From the NCBI RefSeq assembly GCF_022397915.1, contig NZ_JAKEUO010000010.1, positions 124,001 to 188,000 on the forward strand: a stretch of 64,000 nucleotides of DNA, written 5' to 3'. The translations under genes and the position numbers were made by a program. Positions within the stretch are counted from its first letter, which is position 1. Each line of letters starts with the position of its first letter. This DNA is from Vibrio sp. Isolate34. Its GTDB lineage: Bacteria; Pseudomonadota; Gammaproteobacteria; Enterobacterales; Vibrionaceae. The notes below the pieces were generated by a model. That model searched no databases and was not told where the DNA came from. It was given only the letters and a program-made list of their open reading frames with translations. Positions 27,490 through 37,744 of the stretch are shown here, in pieces.

Positions 27490-27929
27490 GGAGTTGAACG
27501 GGTAATCGCTGCTTTGCTGATGTCCTTCGGGAGACTGACGTTGAGGTCCTTCGGGAAACTGACGTTGAAGTCCTTCGGGAGACTGGCAGAGGGGAGGAAC
27601 GTCCGGGCTCCATAGAGCAGGGTGCCAGATAACGTCTGGGGGGCGCGAGCCCACGACAAGTGCAGCAGAGAGAAGACCGCCGATGGCCTCATTTCTTCGG
27701 AAGGGGCACAGGTAAGGCTGAAAGGGTGCGGTAAGAGCGCACCGTGCGACTGGCAACAGTTCGTAGCAAGGTAAACTCCACCCGGAGCAAGATCAAATAG
27801 GCCCTCACATTGCGTTGCTCGCGTATGGGGGCGGGTAGATTGCTTGAGCCTGTGAGCGATTGCAGGCCTAGACGAATGGTTACCGCCGCGCAAGCGGAAC
27901 AGAACCCGGCGTATGTGTCAACTCCACCT
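27490..27929 (+). ncRNA. rnpB: RNase P RNA, class A
   Basis: Catalytic RNA that trims tRNA 5' ends. Conserved blocks are present in order: GAGGGGAGGAACGTCCGGGC (27589-27608), ACAGAGAG-like GCAGAGAGAAGACCGCC (27665-27681), GAAAGGGTGCGGTAAGAGCG (27720-27739), GGTAAACTCCACCCGGAGCA (27770-27789) and AGAACCCGGCGTATG (27901-27915). P1 is visible as GGAGTTGA (27490) pairing with the TCAACTCC ending at 27925, and P2 as GGGTAATC with GGTTACC near 27878. At about 440 nt it is longer than E. coli (377). Most of the excess is a tandem repeat in the P3 region. Ends are inferred from pairing. Confidence 0.95.
27519..27587 (+). repeat. Tandem 24-nt repeat inside the P3 region of rnpB
   Basis: Units at 27519-27542, 27543-27566 and a partial third at 27567-27587. 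The consensus is GANGTCCTTCGGGARAC followed by TGACGTT. Each unit contains TCC-TTCG-GGA, a UUCG-capped mini-hairpin like the single one that ends P3 in E. coli. The copies differ at only two or three positions. Confidence 0.93.
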
Positions 27930-27937
27930 ATCTAAAG

Positions 27938-27973
27938 AACCCATCATTACTTAACGGTAGTGATGGGTTTTTT
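27938..27973 (+). terminator. Terminator of rnpB
   Basis: AACCCATCATTAC, loop TTAACG, GTAGTGATGGGTT: a 13-bp stem with one G-U pair, followed by TTTT. Confidence 0.9.
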
Positions 27974-28031
27974 GCTTTATATTGACGTAAATTATTTAGA
28001 TTTCCTTAGAATCCTTCATCCTGATATGAGC

Positions 28032-28060
28032 TTGGGTCAAAAATTCCCAAAGCCTATACA
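28032..28060 (+). promoter_or_regulatory. Possible promoter of the dcw cluster
   Basis: TTGGGT, a 17-nt spacer, TATACA, about 98 nt before rsmH. A short dyad (GCTTGGG with CCCAAAGC, one bulge) overlaps the -35. I did not see the spaced TGGG repeats that MraZ binds. Confidence 0.3.
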
Positions 28061-28157
28061 CAATATGGTGGAGATACAGCGCGAAATCAGTACACTAAAA
28101 CGTTAACAGAACAAATTATTGCCGAACTATTGGCTCAATCCACTCACTGAGAAGACT

Positions 28158-29108
28158 ATGACAGAAGCATTCAAACATATTTCAGTATTGCTTAACGAAT
28201 CTATTGACGGACTTGCGATCAAACCTGACGGTACCTACATCGATGGTACTTTTGGCCGTGGTGGTCACAGCCGTACAATCCTGTCTAAACTGGGCGAGAA
28301 TGGACGACTCTTTAGTATCGACCGCGATCCACAAGCGATTGCAGAAGCACAAAAGATTGATGACCCTCGCTTTACGATTATTCACGGCCCTTTCTCAGGT
28401 ATGGCTGAATATGCAGAGCGTTATGACTTAGTCGGTCAAGTGGATGGTGTTTTACTGGATTTAGGTGTTTCTTCACCACAGTTAGATGATGCAGAACGTG
28501 GCTTTAGCTTCATGAAAGATGGCCCGTTGGACATGCGTATGGATCCTACAACGGGTATTCCTGTTTCTCAGTGGTTAGTTGAAGCGGATCTTGATGACAT
28601 CACTTGGGTTATCCGCGAGTTCGGTGAAGACAAACACGCTCGTCGTATCGCGAAAGGCATCATTGCTTATCAAGAAAACGAAGAGAACGAACCGTTAACG
28701 CGTACTGGCCAGTTGGCTAAGCTTATCTCTGATGTGGCTCCAAAGAGCTTCAAAGAGAAAAAGCACCCAGCGACACGTGCTTTCCAAGCATTTCGCATTT
28801 ACATCAACAGTGAACTTGAAGAGATCGATACGGCACTAAAAGGCGCGGCAAGCATTCTTGCTCCTGAAGGCCGTTTGTCTGTTATCAGCTTCCACTCACT
28901 TGAAGATCGCATGGTGAAACGCTTTATCCGTAAAGAGAGCCAAGGCCCTCAAGTTCCACACGGCTTACCTTTGACTGAAGAGCAGATCAAAGCGCTAGGC
29001 AGTGCTGATCTTAAGCCAGTAGGTAAAGCGATCAAACCATCGAAAGGCGAAGTGGATGAGAATACTCGTTCACGTAGCTCAGTATTACGAATCGCAGAAA
29101 AGCTATAG
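28158..29108 (+). CDS. rsmH: 16S rRNA (cytosine1402-N4)-methyltransferase
   Basis: N4-methylates C1402 of 16S rRNA. SAM-binding motif [16 protein letters not shown] near residue 30, catalytic-region [20 protein letters not shown] near residue 98 and [15 protein letters not shown] near 204. The in-frame ATG at 28119 lacks support; the ATG at 28158 ([15 protein letters not shown], 316 aa; E. coli 313) has GAGAAG upstream. First gene of the dcw cluster in this window. mraZ, which precedes it in many relatives, is not there. Confidence 0.95.
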   Translation: MTEAFKHISVLLNESIDGLAIKPDGTYIDGTFGRGGHSRTILSKLGENGRLFSIDRDPQAIAEAQKIDDPRFTIIHGPFSGMAEYAERYDLVGQVDGVLLDLGVSSPQLDDAERGFSFMKDGPLDMRMDPTTGIPVSQWLVEADLDDITWVIREFGEDKHARRIAKGIIAYQENEENEPLTRTGQLAKLISDVAPKSFKEKKHPATRAFQAFRIYINSELEEIDTALKGAASILAPEGRLSVISFHSLEDRMVKRFIRKESQGPQVPHGLPLTEEQIKALGSADLKPVGKAIKPSKGEVDENTRSRSSVLRIAEKL

Positions 29109-29111
29109 TCA

Positions 29112-29429
29112 ATGAAGACCTCCAAACCAAACTTAGCCAAGATAATATTTTTTGATTTGATCTCCGTGGGCAAGGTCCCATTGGTGCTTCTTATCTGTAT
29201 CTTTGCGAGTGCAATGGGGGTCGTTCTCACGACACATATGTCACGTCAGGCGATCACGCAAAAAGACATGGCATTAGTGGAGCGAGAACAGCTTGATGAT
29301 GAGTGGCGAAATTTAATGCTTGAAGAGACGGCTCTGGCTGAACACAGTCGCGTTCAAGCATCGGCAAAACGAGAGCTAGACATGAAACGTCCAGACTCTG
29401 ACAAAGAAGTTGTGATCACACTGAAATGA
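29112..29429 (+). CDS. ftsL: Cell division protein FtsL
   Basis: Bitopic divisome protein that forms the FtsQLB complex and activates septal synthesis by FtsWI. One transmembrane helix near residues 18-38 (VGKVPLVLLICIFASAMGVV), then a periplasmic coiled coil (LVEREQLDDEWRNLMLEETA) as in other FtsL proteins. 105 aa, slightly shorter than E. coli (121). Starts 3 nt after rsmH and overlaps ftsI by 4 nt. Confidence 0.93.
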   Translation: MKTSKPNLAKIIFFDLISVGKVPLVLLICIFASAMGVVLTTHMSRQAITQKDMALVEREQLDDEWRNLMLEETALAEHSRVQASAKRELDMKRPDSDKEVVITLK

Positions 29430-31183
29430 CCGGTAAAAAGGAAAAAGCACCCGCGAAAACCGTTAATAAATCAACGAAAGAGCGTGTGAAGAGCGAAAAG
29501 GATTCGGATCCCATTCTGATTAAATGGCGTTTTAACGTTGTTATTGCTTTCGTGTTTCTTGCCTTTGCTGCACTCGTAGGTCGTGTGGCTTACATCCAAA
29601 TCATTGAACCAGATAATTTAATTCGTCAGGGCGACCTTCGCTCGGTACGTGTTAAAGCTATTCCTTCCGCTCGCGGTATTATCTCTGACCGCAATGGCGA
29701 ACCGCTTGCTGTGAGTGTTCCGGTAGAAGCGGTATGGGCCGATCCTAAGACCATTTTCGATAAAAATGGCATGGCTCAGATTGATCGTTGGTATGCGTTA
29801 GCCGATGTACTTGGCCTAGAACGTCAATCGATGATCGACAAGATCTCTAGCAACAAATCCCGCCGATTTATTTATCTGCAAAGACAAGTTAGCCCTGCGA
29901 TGGCTAAGTACATTCGTGAGCTAAAGCTGGTGGGCGTTGGTCTTAAAGCTGAATCTCGACGTTACTACCCAGCTGGCGAAGTTAGTGCGCACCTTATTGG
30001 TGTGACCGGAATAGATGGTCACGGCCTAGAAGGCGTTGAGCGTAGCTATGATAAATGGCTAACGGGCGAGGCGGGTAAGCGAACCATCCGTAAAGATCGT
30101 TATGGTCGTGTTGTTGAAAACATTGCTCTAGAAGAGCGTGAAGAAGGCAAGCCTCTTGAGTTAACGATTGATCAACGACTTCAGGCGATTGCTTATCGTG
30201 CGATCAAGCAAGCTGTGGCGGATCACAAAGCAACTTCAGGCTCTGCTGTACTACTCGATGTGAAAACGGGTGCCGTGTTAGCCATGGTTAATGCCCCTTC
30301 TTATAATCCGAACAATCGTGCTGATTTACAAAGCTTTAAGATGCGTAACCGGGTTCTGACCGATGCAATGGAACCGGGTTCTACCGTGAAACCTTTTGTG
30401 GTTTTGGCAGCGCTAGAGACCGGCACTGCGGACCCAGATATCGTTATTGATACAGGTAATGGCATTATGCAGATCGGTGGTAGTCGCGTACGAGATTCTT
30501 CTAAAGTCGGTAAGGCTGACTTAGCGCTGATCCTCAAGAAGTCGAGTAACATCGGCGTAGCGAAATTGGCACTTAATATGCCACTTGAAGCCTTGCTTGG
30601 AATGTATAGTTCGGTTGGCCTCGGCGAGATGTCTGGGCTCAATTTAGTTGGTGAAACGAGCGGTATTTTCCCTAATCGCCGCCGCTGGTCAAAGTTTGAA
30701 ATTGCGACCTTAGCGTTCGGTTATGGCTTGTCGGTTACGCCGATGCAGTTGGCGCATGCTTATGCAACGCTAGCCAACAAAGGCATGTATGAACCGATTC
30801 ATATTATTAAAAGTAACGACCAAGATTTTTCTAAGCAAATCATCAAGCGCGAGAACGCTGAGCTGGTTTTGAATATGCTAGAAGGGGTGACTCAAAAAGG
30901 CGGTACGGCAACAAGAGCTGCGGTACCAGGTTACCGAGTTGCAGCCAAAACGGGTACATCTCGTAAGGCTGAAGCGGGCGGGTACAGTGATGAATACATT
31001 GCGATCACCGCAGGCTTTGCTCCAGTCAGTGACCCAAGAGTGGCGCTGGTTGTTGTGGTCAATGAGCCTCAAGGTGATCTTTACTATGGCGGTTCAGTCG
31101 CTGCCCCCGTTTTTTCTGAAATCATGAAGGGTGCACTGCAAATACTCAATGTCCCTGCTGATGAAAACAAATTTCAAGAATAG
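29426..31183 (+). CDS. ftsI: Septal peptidoglycan transpeptidase FtsI (PBP3)
   Basis: Cross-links septal peptidoglycan, working with FtsW. Cytoplasmic tail, one transmembrane helix near residues 37-55 (VVIAFVFLAFAALVGRVAYI), a PBP dimerisation domain, then the transpeptidase with SxxK active site STVK at about residues 319-322, SSN near 372 and KTGT near 509. 585 aa (E. coli 588). The three motifs are intact. Confidence 0.97.
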   Translation: MTGKKEKAPAKTVNKSTKERVKSEKDSDPILIKWRFNVVIAFVFLAFAALVGRVAYIQIIEPDNLIRQGDLRSVRVKAIPSARGIISDRNGEPLAVSVPVEAVWADPKTIFDKNGMAQIDRWYALADVLGLERQSMIDKISSNKSRRFIYLQRQVSPAMAKYIRELKLVGVGLKAESRRYYPAGEVSAHLIGVTGIDGHGLEGVERSYDKWLTGEAGKRTIRKDRYGRVVENIALEEREEGKPLELTIDQRLQAIAYRAIKQAVADHKATSGSAVLLDVKTGAVLAMVNAPSYNPNNRADLQSFKMRNRVLTDAMEPGSTVKPFVVLAALETGTADPDIVIDTGNGIMQIGGSRVRDSSKVGKADLALILKKSSNIGVAKLALNMPLEALLGMYSSVGLGEMSGLNLVGETSGIFPNRRRWSKFEIATLAFGYGLSVTPMQLAHAYATLANKGMYEPIHIIKSNDQDFSKQIIKRENAELVLNMLEGVTQKGGTATRAAVPGYRVAAKTGTSRKAEAGGYSDEYIAITAGFAPVSDPRVALVVVVNEPQGDLYYGGSVAAPVFSEIMKGALQILNVPADENKFQE

Positions 31184-31201
31184 AGCCAATCAGGATTCAA
31201 T

Positions 31202-32686
31202 ATGAGTAATAGCCTCACGCTGTCATCTTTACTTTCTCCTTGGGGAGACTTCAGTTCTTCTGAGCTAGATGCGATTGCTGTTGAGCAATTGGAGTTGGAT
31301 AGCCGTGCAATCAAGGACGGTGATATTTTTGTTGCCATTGTTGGGCATGCCGTTGATGGTCGTCGCTTTATCGAAAAAGCGATCGCTCAAGGTGCGAAAG
31401 CCATCATCGCACAGGCTGGTGATGACAAAGCTCATGGCTTGGTTGAGTGGTTAAATGCAGTTCCTGTTGTTTATGTAGCAGAGCTAAATTCAATTCTCTC
31501 TGAACTGGCTGGTCGAGTTTACTCTTCTCAAGCGACCAAACTGATTGGTGTTACTGGCACCAATGGCAAAACCACCATCACTCAATTGATTGCTCAATGG
31601 CTTGATCTCGTTGGTCAACGCTCTGCGGTAATGGGCACTACAGGTAATGGCTTCTTAGATAATCTAAAAACAGCGGCTAACACCACAGGCAGCGCGATTG
31701 AAATACAGCGCACGCTGAGTGAGTTGGCTGAAGAAAAAGCCGTTTATACCGCGATGGAAATCTCGTCTCATGGTTTGGTTCAAGGCCGAGTAAAAGCATT
31801 GGATTTTGAGGTTGGTGTATTCACAAACCTGAGTCGTGACCACTTGGATTATCACGGCACGATGGAAGAGTACGCACTGGCTAAGAAAAGCCTGTTTACT
31901 CAACACAAATGCAAGCATGCAGTCATTAATGTGGATGACGAAGTGGGTAAAGCTTGGATGTCAGACTTGTCCAATGCGATAGCGGTTTCATTGCTTCCGT
32001 TGTCTGGTTACCAACAGTCGGTGTGGGCCTCTGATGTCGCTTATGCGGAGACAGGCATCAAACTCAATTTTGATGGTAGCTGGGGGCAAGGTCAGCTTTC
32101 GGTTCCTTTAATTGGTCAGTTCAACGCATCAAATGTGTTGGTTGCTTTCGCGACTCTGCTTTCACTAGGCATCGACAAGCAAATCTTGGTCGACACTGCG
32201 CCTCAGCTTCAACCTGTGATTGGTCGTATGGAACTGTTCCAAGTACCAAACAAAGCAAAAGTCGTTGTCGATTACGCGCACACACCAGATGCTCTAGAAA
32301 AAGCATTGGCAGCACTGCGAGTTCACTGCTCTGGAAAGCTTTGGGCTATCTTCGGCTGTGGTGGCGACCGCGACACAGGTAAGCGCCCAATGATGGCGGT
32401 AACGGCTGAGCAGTTCGCCGACAAAATTATTATTTCAGATGACAACCCTCGCAGCGAAGATCCTGCTTTGATTGTTAAAGACATGCTTGCTGGCTTAAGC
32501 GAACCTGAATCTGCATTCGTCGAGCACGATCGCTATCAAGCGGTTAAGTTTGCTCTAGAACAGGCTGGTAGTAATGACATTATTCTTTTGGCTGGTAAAG
32601 GCCATGAGGATTACCAAGTATTGAAAGACGAAACGATCCATTACTCAGATCGCGAGTCTGCGCTGCAACTTTTAGGTATTTCATAA
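31202..32686 (+). CDS. murE: UDP-MurNAc-L-Ala-D-Glu:meso-diaminopimelate ligase
   Basis: Adds meso-diaminopimelate to the growing peptide. ATP-binding [14 protein letters not shown] near residue 116, and the family substrate region DDNPRSEDP near residue 413 is the DNPR motif that picks diaminopimelate over lysine. 494 aa (E. coli 495). Its TAA overlaps the murF ATG by one base. Confidence 0.97.
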   Translation: MSNSLTLSSLLSPWGDFSSSELDAIAVEQLELDSRAIKDGDIFVAIVGHAVDGRRFIEKAIAQGAKAIIAQAGDDKAHGLVEWLNAVPVVYVAELNSILSELAGRVYSSQATKLIGVTGTNGKTTITQLIAQWLDLVGQRSAVMGTTGNGFLDNLKTAANTTGSAIEIQRTLSELAEEKAVYTAMEISSHGLVQGRVKALDFEVGVFTNLSRDHLDYHGTMEEYALAKKSLFTQHKCKHAVINVDDEVGKAWMSDLSNAIAVSLLPLSGYQQSVWASDVAYAETGIKLNFDGSWGQGQLSVPLIGQFNASNVLVAFATLLSLGIDKQILVDTAPQLQPVIGRMELFQVPNKAKVVVDYAHTPDALEKALAALRVHCSGKLWAIFGCGGDRDTGKRPMMAVTAEQFADKIIISDDNPRSEDPALIVKDMLAGLSEPESAFVEHDRYQAVKFALEQAGSNDIILLAGKGHEDYQVLKDETIHYSDRESALQLLGIS

Positions 32687-34059
32687 TGATTGATGTATCA
32701 CTTGAGCAGATTTGCTCAGCGGTGAGCGGTCAGTTGATTGAGGCTGGCAAGTCGAGCAATAGTGTTATTAATGCGGTTTCTACTGACACTCGCACCGTTG
32801 AAGAGGGGGCACTGTTTGTTGCTCTTGTTGGCGAACGTTTTGATGCGCATGACTTTTGTCATCAAGCGGTAGAGGCTAATGCGAGCGCGTTGTTAGTCGA
32901 ACGAAAACTTGACCTAAATATTACTCAAGTTGTTGTTGAAGACACTAAACTTGCTTTAGGTCAGCTAAGTGCTTGGATTCACGAGCAATGTAACGTCCCA
33001 ACTATGGCGATTACAGGCAGCTGCGGTAAGACGACCGTTAAAGAGATGGTCGCAAGTATTTTACAACAACGTGGCAAGGTGCTGTTTACAGCGGGTAACT
33101 TCAATAATGATATTGGTGTTCCGCTAACCTTGTTACGCAGTGAGCCAAGTGATGATTACGCGGTGATCGAATTAGGCGCCAATCACATCGGTGAAATTGC
33201 TTACACCACTCAGCTAGTGAAACCACAGGTTGCTTTGGTAAATAATGTGGCAGCGGCGCACCTAGAAGGATTTGGCTCAATTGATGGTGTGAAGCAAGCA
33301 AAAGGTGAAATTTTTCAGGGGCTTGCAGCTGGTGACACTGCTATTGTTAGTTTAGAGAGTAACGGTGGCGAATTTTGGAGTGAAGTTCTCGCAGATAAAG
33401 CGGTTCTGAGCTTTTCAGAAAGTGATGATACAGCGGATTACTTTGCCAAAAATATTCGTATCAACGAGCAAGGTGAAGCGTGCTTTGATATGCAGACACC
33501 AAAAGGTTCTGTGCCCGTTGAACTTGGCATTATCGGCCAGCACAATGTGGCAAACGCATTAGCGGCAGCAGCACTGAGCATTCAATTCGGTGCCACGCTT
33601 GCAGAAATTAAAAGCGGTTTAGCGAATCTTATCTCCGTTAAAGGCCGAGTTGAGGTTCAACAGTTAAGTCAGAATATCAAGCTGATAGATGACAGTTACA
33701 ACGCCAGCGTACCGGCAATGAAGGCTGCAGCGAAATTGCTGTCGAGCTTCAAAGGTCAACGTTGGTTGATTTTAGGCAATATGGCTGAATTAGGCGATGA
33801 AAGCCTTGCACTTCACCGTCAAGTCGGTGAATATGCTGCCCCATTCGCTTTTGAGCATGTACTCACTTACGGTGATGATACCAAGGTGATTAGTGAGGTC
33901 TGTAATGGTACCCACTTTACTACGCATCAAGCGATGATCGCGCACATAGAGCAGCACTTGAGCTTGCCAGAAAACGCGCCACATACCATGTTGGTAAAAG
34001 GCGCCAATAGTGCAGGAATGAGTAAAATAGCCGCTGCTTTAAAGGAGAACTTTTCATGA
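32686..34059 (+). CDS. murF: UDP-MurNAc-tripeptide:D-Ala-D-Ala ligase
   Basis: Adds the D-Ala-D-Ala dipeptide, finishing the pentapeptide precursor in the cytosol. P-loop [14 protein letters not shown] near residue 107, where cysteine occupies the position that is Ser or Asn in many Mur ligases; central [12 protein letters not shown] near residue 286 and [14 protein letters not shown] near 332. 457 aa (E. coli 452). Overlaps mraY by 4 nt. Confidence 0.96.
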   Translation: MIDVSLEQICSAVSGQLIEAGKSSNSVINAVSTDTRTVEEGALFVALVGERFDAHDFCHQAVEANASALLVERKLDLNITQVVVEDTKLALGQLSAWIHEQCNVPTMAITGSCGKTTVKEMVASILQQRGKVLFTAGNFNNDIGVPLTLLRSEPSDDYAVIELGANHIGEIAYTTQLVKPQVALVNNVAAAHLEGFGSIDGVKQAKGEIFQGLAAGDTAIVSLESNGGEFWSEVLADKAVLSFSESDDTADYFAKNIRINEQGEACFDMQTPKGSVPVELGIIGQHNVANALAAAALSIQFGATLAEIKSGLANLISVKGRVEVQQLSQNIKLIDDSYNASVPAMKAAAKLLSSFKGQRWLILGNMAELGDESLALHRQVGEYAAPFAFEHVLTYGDDTKVISEVCNGTHFTTHQAMIAHIEQHLSLPENAPHTMLVKGANSAGMSKIAAALKENFS

Positions 34060-35138
34060 TAATTTGGCTTGCAGAGCTACTACAGCCACACTTTTCTTTT
34101 TTCCGTTTGTTCGAATACCTATCGTTTCGTGCAATCGCGAGCATTTTGACTGCTTTATGTCTGTCGCTGTGGATGGGACCTCGTTTAATTGAGCGTCTGC
34201 AAATGCTGCAAATTGGTCAAGTTGTTCGTAACGACGGCCCTGAGTCTCACTTTAGTAAGCGTGGTACACCAACCATGGGTGGTGTGATGATCCTTGCTGC
34301 GATCATTATTACAGTCTTGCTTTGGGCTGACTTATCAAACCCTTACGTTTGGGCAGTACTTGTAGTGCTTGGTGGATATGGCGCGGTTGGCTTTGTTGAT
34401 GATTATCGTAAAGTTGTTCGCAAGAACACTGATGGTTTGATTGCTCGTTGGAAGTACTTCTGGCAGTCGGCGATTGCTTTGGTAGTGGCATTTGCTCTGT
34501 ATGCTCATGGGCAAGATACTGCAGCAACACAATTGGTGGTTCCTTTCTTCAAAGATGTGATGCCACAACTTGGTTTACTGTACATTGTTCTAACTTACTT
34601 TGTTATTGTGGGTACCAGTAACGCGGTAAACCTAACAGACGGCCTAGATGGCTTGGCGATTATGCCAACGGTTATGGTTGCTGCTGGTTTTGCTGTTATC
34701 GCTTGGGCGACAGGTAACGTTAACTTCGCGGCATATCTACACATTCCATACATTCCATATACCTCTGAATTGGTTGTGGTATGTACTGCTATCGTGGGTG
34801 CTGGCCTTGGCTTCCTATGGTTCAACACTTACCCAGCACAAGTATTCATGGGCGATGTTGGCTCTCTAGCACTGGGTGGTGCGTTAGGTGTGATTGCGGT
34901 ACTTGTTCGTCAAGAGTTGGTACTGGTTATTATGGGCGGTGTGTTTGTAATGGAGACCTTGTCAGTAATCCTGCAGGTGGGTTCTTACAAATTGCGTGGT
35001 CAACGTATTTTCCGTATGGCACCGATTCATCATCACTATGAACTTAAAGGCTGGCCTGAGCCGCGCGTAATCGTGCGCTTCTGGATCATCTCAATGGTAT
35101 TAGTACTGGTTGGCCTAGCGACACTGAAAGTTCGTTAA
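34056..35138 (+). CDS. mraY: Phospho-MurNAc-pentapeptide transferase MraY
   Basis: Makes lipid I on the inner membrane by moving phospho-MurNAc-pentapeptide to undecaprenyl phosphate. Polytopic, about ten helices. Diagnostic stretches are [16 protein letters not shown] near residue 67, FVDDYRKV near 113, [14 protein letters not shown] near 190 with catalytic aspartates, and the histidine-rich [13 protein letters not shown] near 322. 360 aa equals E. coli. A hairpin sits between it and murD. Confidence 0.97.
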   Translation: MIIWLAELLQPHFSFFRLFEYLSFRAIASILTALCLSLWMGPRLIERLQMLQIGQVVRNDGPESHFSKRGTPTMGGVMILAAIIITVLLWADLSNPYVWAVLVVLGGYGAVGFVDDYRKVVRKNTDGLIARWKYFWQSAIALVVAFALYAHGQDTAATQLVVPFFKDVMPQLGLLYIVLTYFVIVGTSNAVNLTDGLDGLAIMPTVMVAAGFAVIAWATGNVNFAAYLHIPYIPYTSELVVVCTAIVGAGLGFLWFNTYPAQVFMGDVGSLALGGALGVIAVLVRQELVLVIMGGVFVMETLSVILQVGSYKLRGQRIFRMAPIHHHYELKGWPEPRVIVRFWIISMVLVLVGLATLKVR

Positions 35139-35146
35139 CCCTATGC

Positions 35147-35170
35147 GAGCCTCTGTCATAGAGGCTCTTT
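35147..35170 (+). terminator. Hairpin in the mraY-murD gap, possible attenuator
   Basis: GAGCCTCT, loop GTCAT, AGAGGCTC, then only TTT. It fills most of the 58-nt gap in an otherwise very tight operon. The short T-run suggests partial termination or an mRNA processing or stability signal. Confidence 0.5.
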
Positions 35171-35196
35171 AAAACTATTAAGAGCATCTTGTTTAA

Positions 35197-36513
35197 ATGG
35201 AACGTTGGCAAAATATTCAAAATGTAGTGGTTGTGGGGCTCGGTATTACCGGGCTCTCTGTCGTTAAACATCTCGTAAAATATCAACCTCACACTCATGT
35301 GAAGGTCATTGATACGCGAGAACTACCGCCGGGCAGAGAGTCTTTGCCTGAATCGGTAGAACTGCATTCTGGAAGCTGGAATAGCCAATGGTTAGCGGAA
35401 GCTGATTTGGTGATTGCTAACCCAGGTATCGCCTTAGCGACGCCTGAAATTCAAGATGTTATCCAAGCGGGTACTCCAGTTGTTGGCGATATTGAACTGT
35501 TTGGCTGGGCGGTGAATAAACCCGCCGTGGCGATCACTGGCTCAAATGGCAAGAGTACCGTGACGGATTTGACTGGTGTGCTTGCTAAAGCGGCAGGCCT
35601 TAACGTTGGTGTCGGTGGCAATATTGGTATTCCGGCTTTAGACCTTCTTGAGCTTGATGCAGATTTATATGTGCTCGAGCTATCAAGCTTCCAGTTAGAG
35701 ACCACATCGAATCTGAACCTTGCAGCGGCAGCCTTTTTGAACCTGTCTGAAGATCACATGGATCGCTATCAAGGCATGGCTGACTACCGCGAGGCTAAGT
35801 TAAGAATCTTCAATAACGCGCAGTGTGCGATTGTAAACCGTGAAGACAAAGAAACTTACCCAGACCTGACAATGCCATTGGTGACATTTGGACTCGATGA
35901 TCAAGAGTTTGGTGTTGCGACGATTGATGGTACGGAGTGGTTAGTCGATAACGGTAAACCTGTGCTTGCTACTCAAGACTTAACATTGGTTGGACGTCAT
36001 AATGTGGCGAATGCGTTAGTCTCTTTAGCGTTATTGAAGCAAGTTGGTATCGATTACAGCAATAGCCTTGAAGCTTTGAAAGCTTACAATGGTTTGACTC
36101 ATCGCTGCCAAGTGGTGGCTGACAAGCGCGAAATCAAATGGGTTAACGACTCAAAAGCAACCAACGTAGCGAGCACATTAGCGGCTCTGTCCGGTTTAGA
36201 GTACCAAGGTACTTTGTATCTCTTGGTTGGTGGCGTTGGTAAAGGTGCTGACTTTAGCGAGCTTAAACCTGTATTGGCGCAACTAGATCGTGTTCAGTTG
36301 TGTTGCTTCGGTGAAGATGCAGATCAATTTATGCCGTTGCATCCATCAGCACAAAAGTTCGAGACCATGCAGCAGATAATCGAATCTATCTCACCACAAC
36401 TGGTGGCTGGAGATATGGTGATGCTGTCTCCTGCGTGCGCAAGCTTCGATCAATTTAATAATTTCATGGCGAGAGGTGATGCGTTCACTGACCTTGCTCA
36501 TGAGTATGCCTAA
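35197..36513 (+). CDS. murD: UDP-MurNAc-L-alanine:D-glutamate ligase
   Basis: Adds D-glutamate to UDP-MurNAc-L-Ala. N-terminal Rossmann-like region [16 protein letters not shown] near residue 11, P-loop [13 protein letters not shown] near residue 113, [12 protein letters not shown] near 268 and [15 protein letters not shown] near 321. 438 aa equals E. coli. Confidence 0.97.
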   Translation: MERWQNIQNVVVVGLGITGLSVVKHLVKYQPHTHVKVIDTRELPPGRESLPESVELHSGSWNSQWLAEADLVIANPGIALATPEIQDVIQAGTPVVGDIELFGWAVNKPAVAITGSNGKSTVTDLTGVLAKAAGLNVGVGGNIGIPALDLLELDADLYVLELSSFQLETTSNLNLAAAAFLNLSEDHMDRYQGMADYREAKLRIFNNAQCAIVNREDKETYPDLTMPLVTFGLDDQEFGVATIDGTEWLVDNGKPVLATQDLTLVGRHNVANALVSLALLKQVGIDYSNSLEALKAYNGLTHRCQVVADKREIKWVNDSKATNVASTLAALSGLEYQGTLYLLVGGVGKGADFSELKPVLAQLDRVQLCCFGEDADQFMPLHPSAQKFETMQQIIESISPQLVAGDMVMLSPACASFDQFNNFMARGDAFTDLAHEYA

Positions 36514-36535
36514 CGTGTTGAAGGACTAGCATTCA

Positions 36536-37732
36536 GTGCAAAGAGTGAAAGAGATCAATCAATCTATTTGGCAATGGCTTAACCGTGCCACACCAGAGGC
36601 GCTCTACGATCGTCAGTTGGTATGGATTGCTCTTGGACTGATGTTGACGGGCTTGGTAATGGTAACGTCGGCTTCGTTCCCAATCAGTGCTCGTTTAACC
36701 GATCAGCCGTTTCACTTTATGTTCCGTCATGCCATCTTCCTTGTGTTGGCGTTAGGTGTGTCCAGCGTCATATTACAGATCCCGATGCAACGCTGGTTTC
36801 AGTACAGTATGTACTTACTGGGCTTGTCCTTCTTCTTGCTGATCGTAGTATTAGCGGTCGGTAAGTCAGTTAACGGTGCATCGCGTTGGATCCCTCTCGG
36901 CTTATTTAACCTACAGCCAGCCGAAGTCGCCAAGCTATCACTGTTTATCTTTATGGCGGGCTACTTGGTTCGAAAACAAGACGAAGTAAGGAAAACCTTC
37001 TTCGGTGGTTTCGGTAAACCTATCATGGTATTTGGCGCCTTTGCTGTGTTGCTGCTCGGTCAACCCGATTTAGGTACCGTAGTCGTAATGCTGGTTACCC
37101 TGTTCGGCATGTTATTTATCGCCGGTGCCAAACTTTCACAGTTTATTGCCTTGATGGTGGCGGGCATTGCCGCTGTTGTCGGCTTGATTGTCATAGAACC
37201 CTATCGTGTTCGACGTGTGACCTCTTTCTGGGAACCTTGGAATGACCCGTTCGGCAGTGGCTACCAGTTAACCCAATCATTGATGGCCTTCGGTCGTGGT
37301 GATTGGATGGGGCAAGGGCTTGGCAACTCAATTCAAAAACTCGAATATCTACCGGAAGCACACACCGACTTTGTATTTGCTGTATTGGCCGAGGAACTTG
37401 GCTTCGTCGGTGTTACCTTAGTGCTGATGCTGATCTTTAGTTTGGTGTTTAAAGCCATTCTTATTGGCAAAAAAGCCTTCGATAACGACCAAGTGTTCAG
37501 TGGCTATTTGGCTTTCGGTATTGGTATTTGGTTTGCTTTTCAAACGCTTGTTAACGTAGGCGCTGCTTCAGGTATTGTTCCAACTAAAGGTCTAACCTTG
37601 CCGTTAATCAGTTATGGTGGTTCAAGTCTTATCGTGATGTCGGTGGCGGTTTCTATGCTGCTGCGTATCGATCACGAATGCCGGATACAACAAAAAGAAC
37701 AAGCCGACAATCAAAACGAATTAGTAGAATAA
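36536..37732 (+). CDS. ftsW: Septal peptidoglycan glycosyltransferase FtsW
   Basis: SEDS-family polymerase that builds septal glycan strands with FtsI. About ten transmembrane helices; signature stretches are [21 protein letters not shown] near residue 108 (read as two parts), [12 protein letters not shown] near 179 and the catalytic-aspartate loop [16 protein letters not shown] near 277. Ends with the family [10 protein letters not shown] motif near 365. Starts with GTG at 36536 behind GAAGGACT. 398 aa (E. coli 414). Confidence 0.95.
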   Translation: MQRVKEINQSIWQWLNRATPEALYDRQLVWIALGLMLTGLVMVTSASFPISARLTDQPFHFMFRHAIFLVLALGVSSVILQIPMQRWFQYSMYLLGLSFFLLIVVLAVGKSVNGASRWIPLGLFNLQPAEVAKLSLFIFMAGYLVRKQDEVRKTFFGGFGKPIMVFGAFAVLLLGQPDLGTVVVMLVTLFGMLFIAGAKLSQFIALMVAGIAAVVGLIVIEPYRVRRVTSFWEPWNDPFGSGYQLTQSLMAFGRGDWMGQGLGNSIQKLEYLPEAHTDFVFAVLAEELGFVGVTLVLMLIFSLVFKAILIGKKAFDNDQVFSGYLAFGIGIWFAFQTLVNVGAASGIVPTKGLTLPLISYGGSSLIVMSVAVSMLLRIDHECRIQQKEQADNQNELVE

Positions 37733-37744
37733 GAATCTAACGTG

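Noticed and set aside
27519..27587. Possible CRISPR array
   Set aside because: Units are directly tandem with no unique spacers, and they are inside rnpB.
27345..27893. Long minus-strand ORF (182 codons) and a plus-strand ORF at 27361-27615
   Set aside because: Both lie over the rsmI terminator and rnpB. The repeated SFGRLTL peptide is only a reading of the RNA tandem repeat.
28065..28106. 13-codon ORF before rsmH as an mraZ remnant
   Set aside because: Too short and without similarity to MraZ that I can see.
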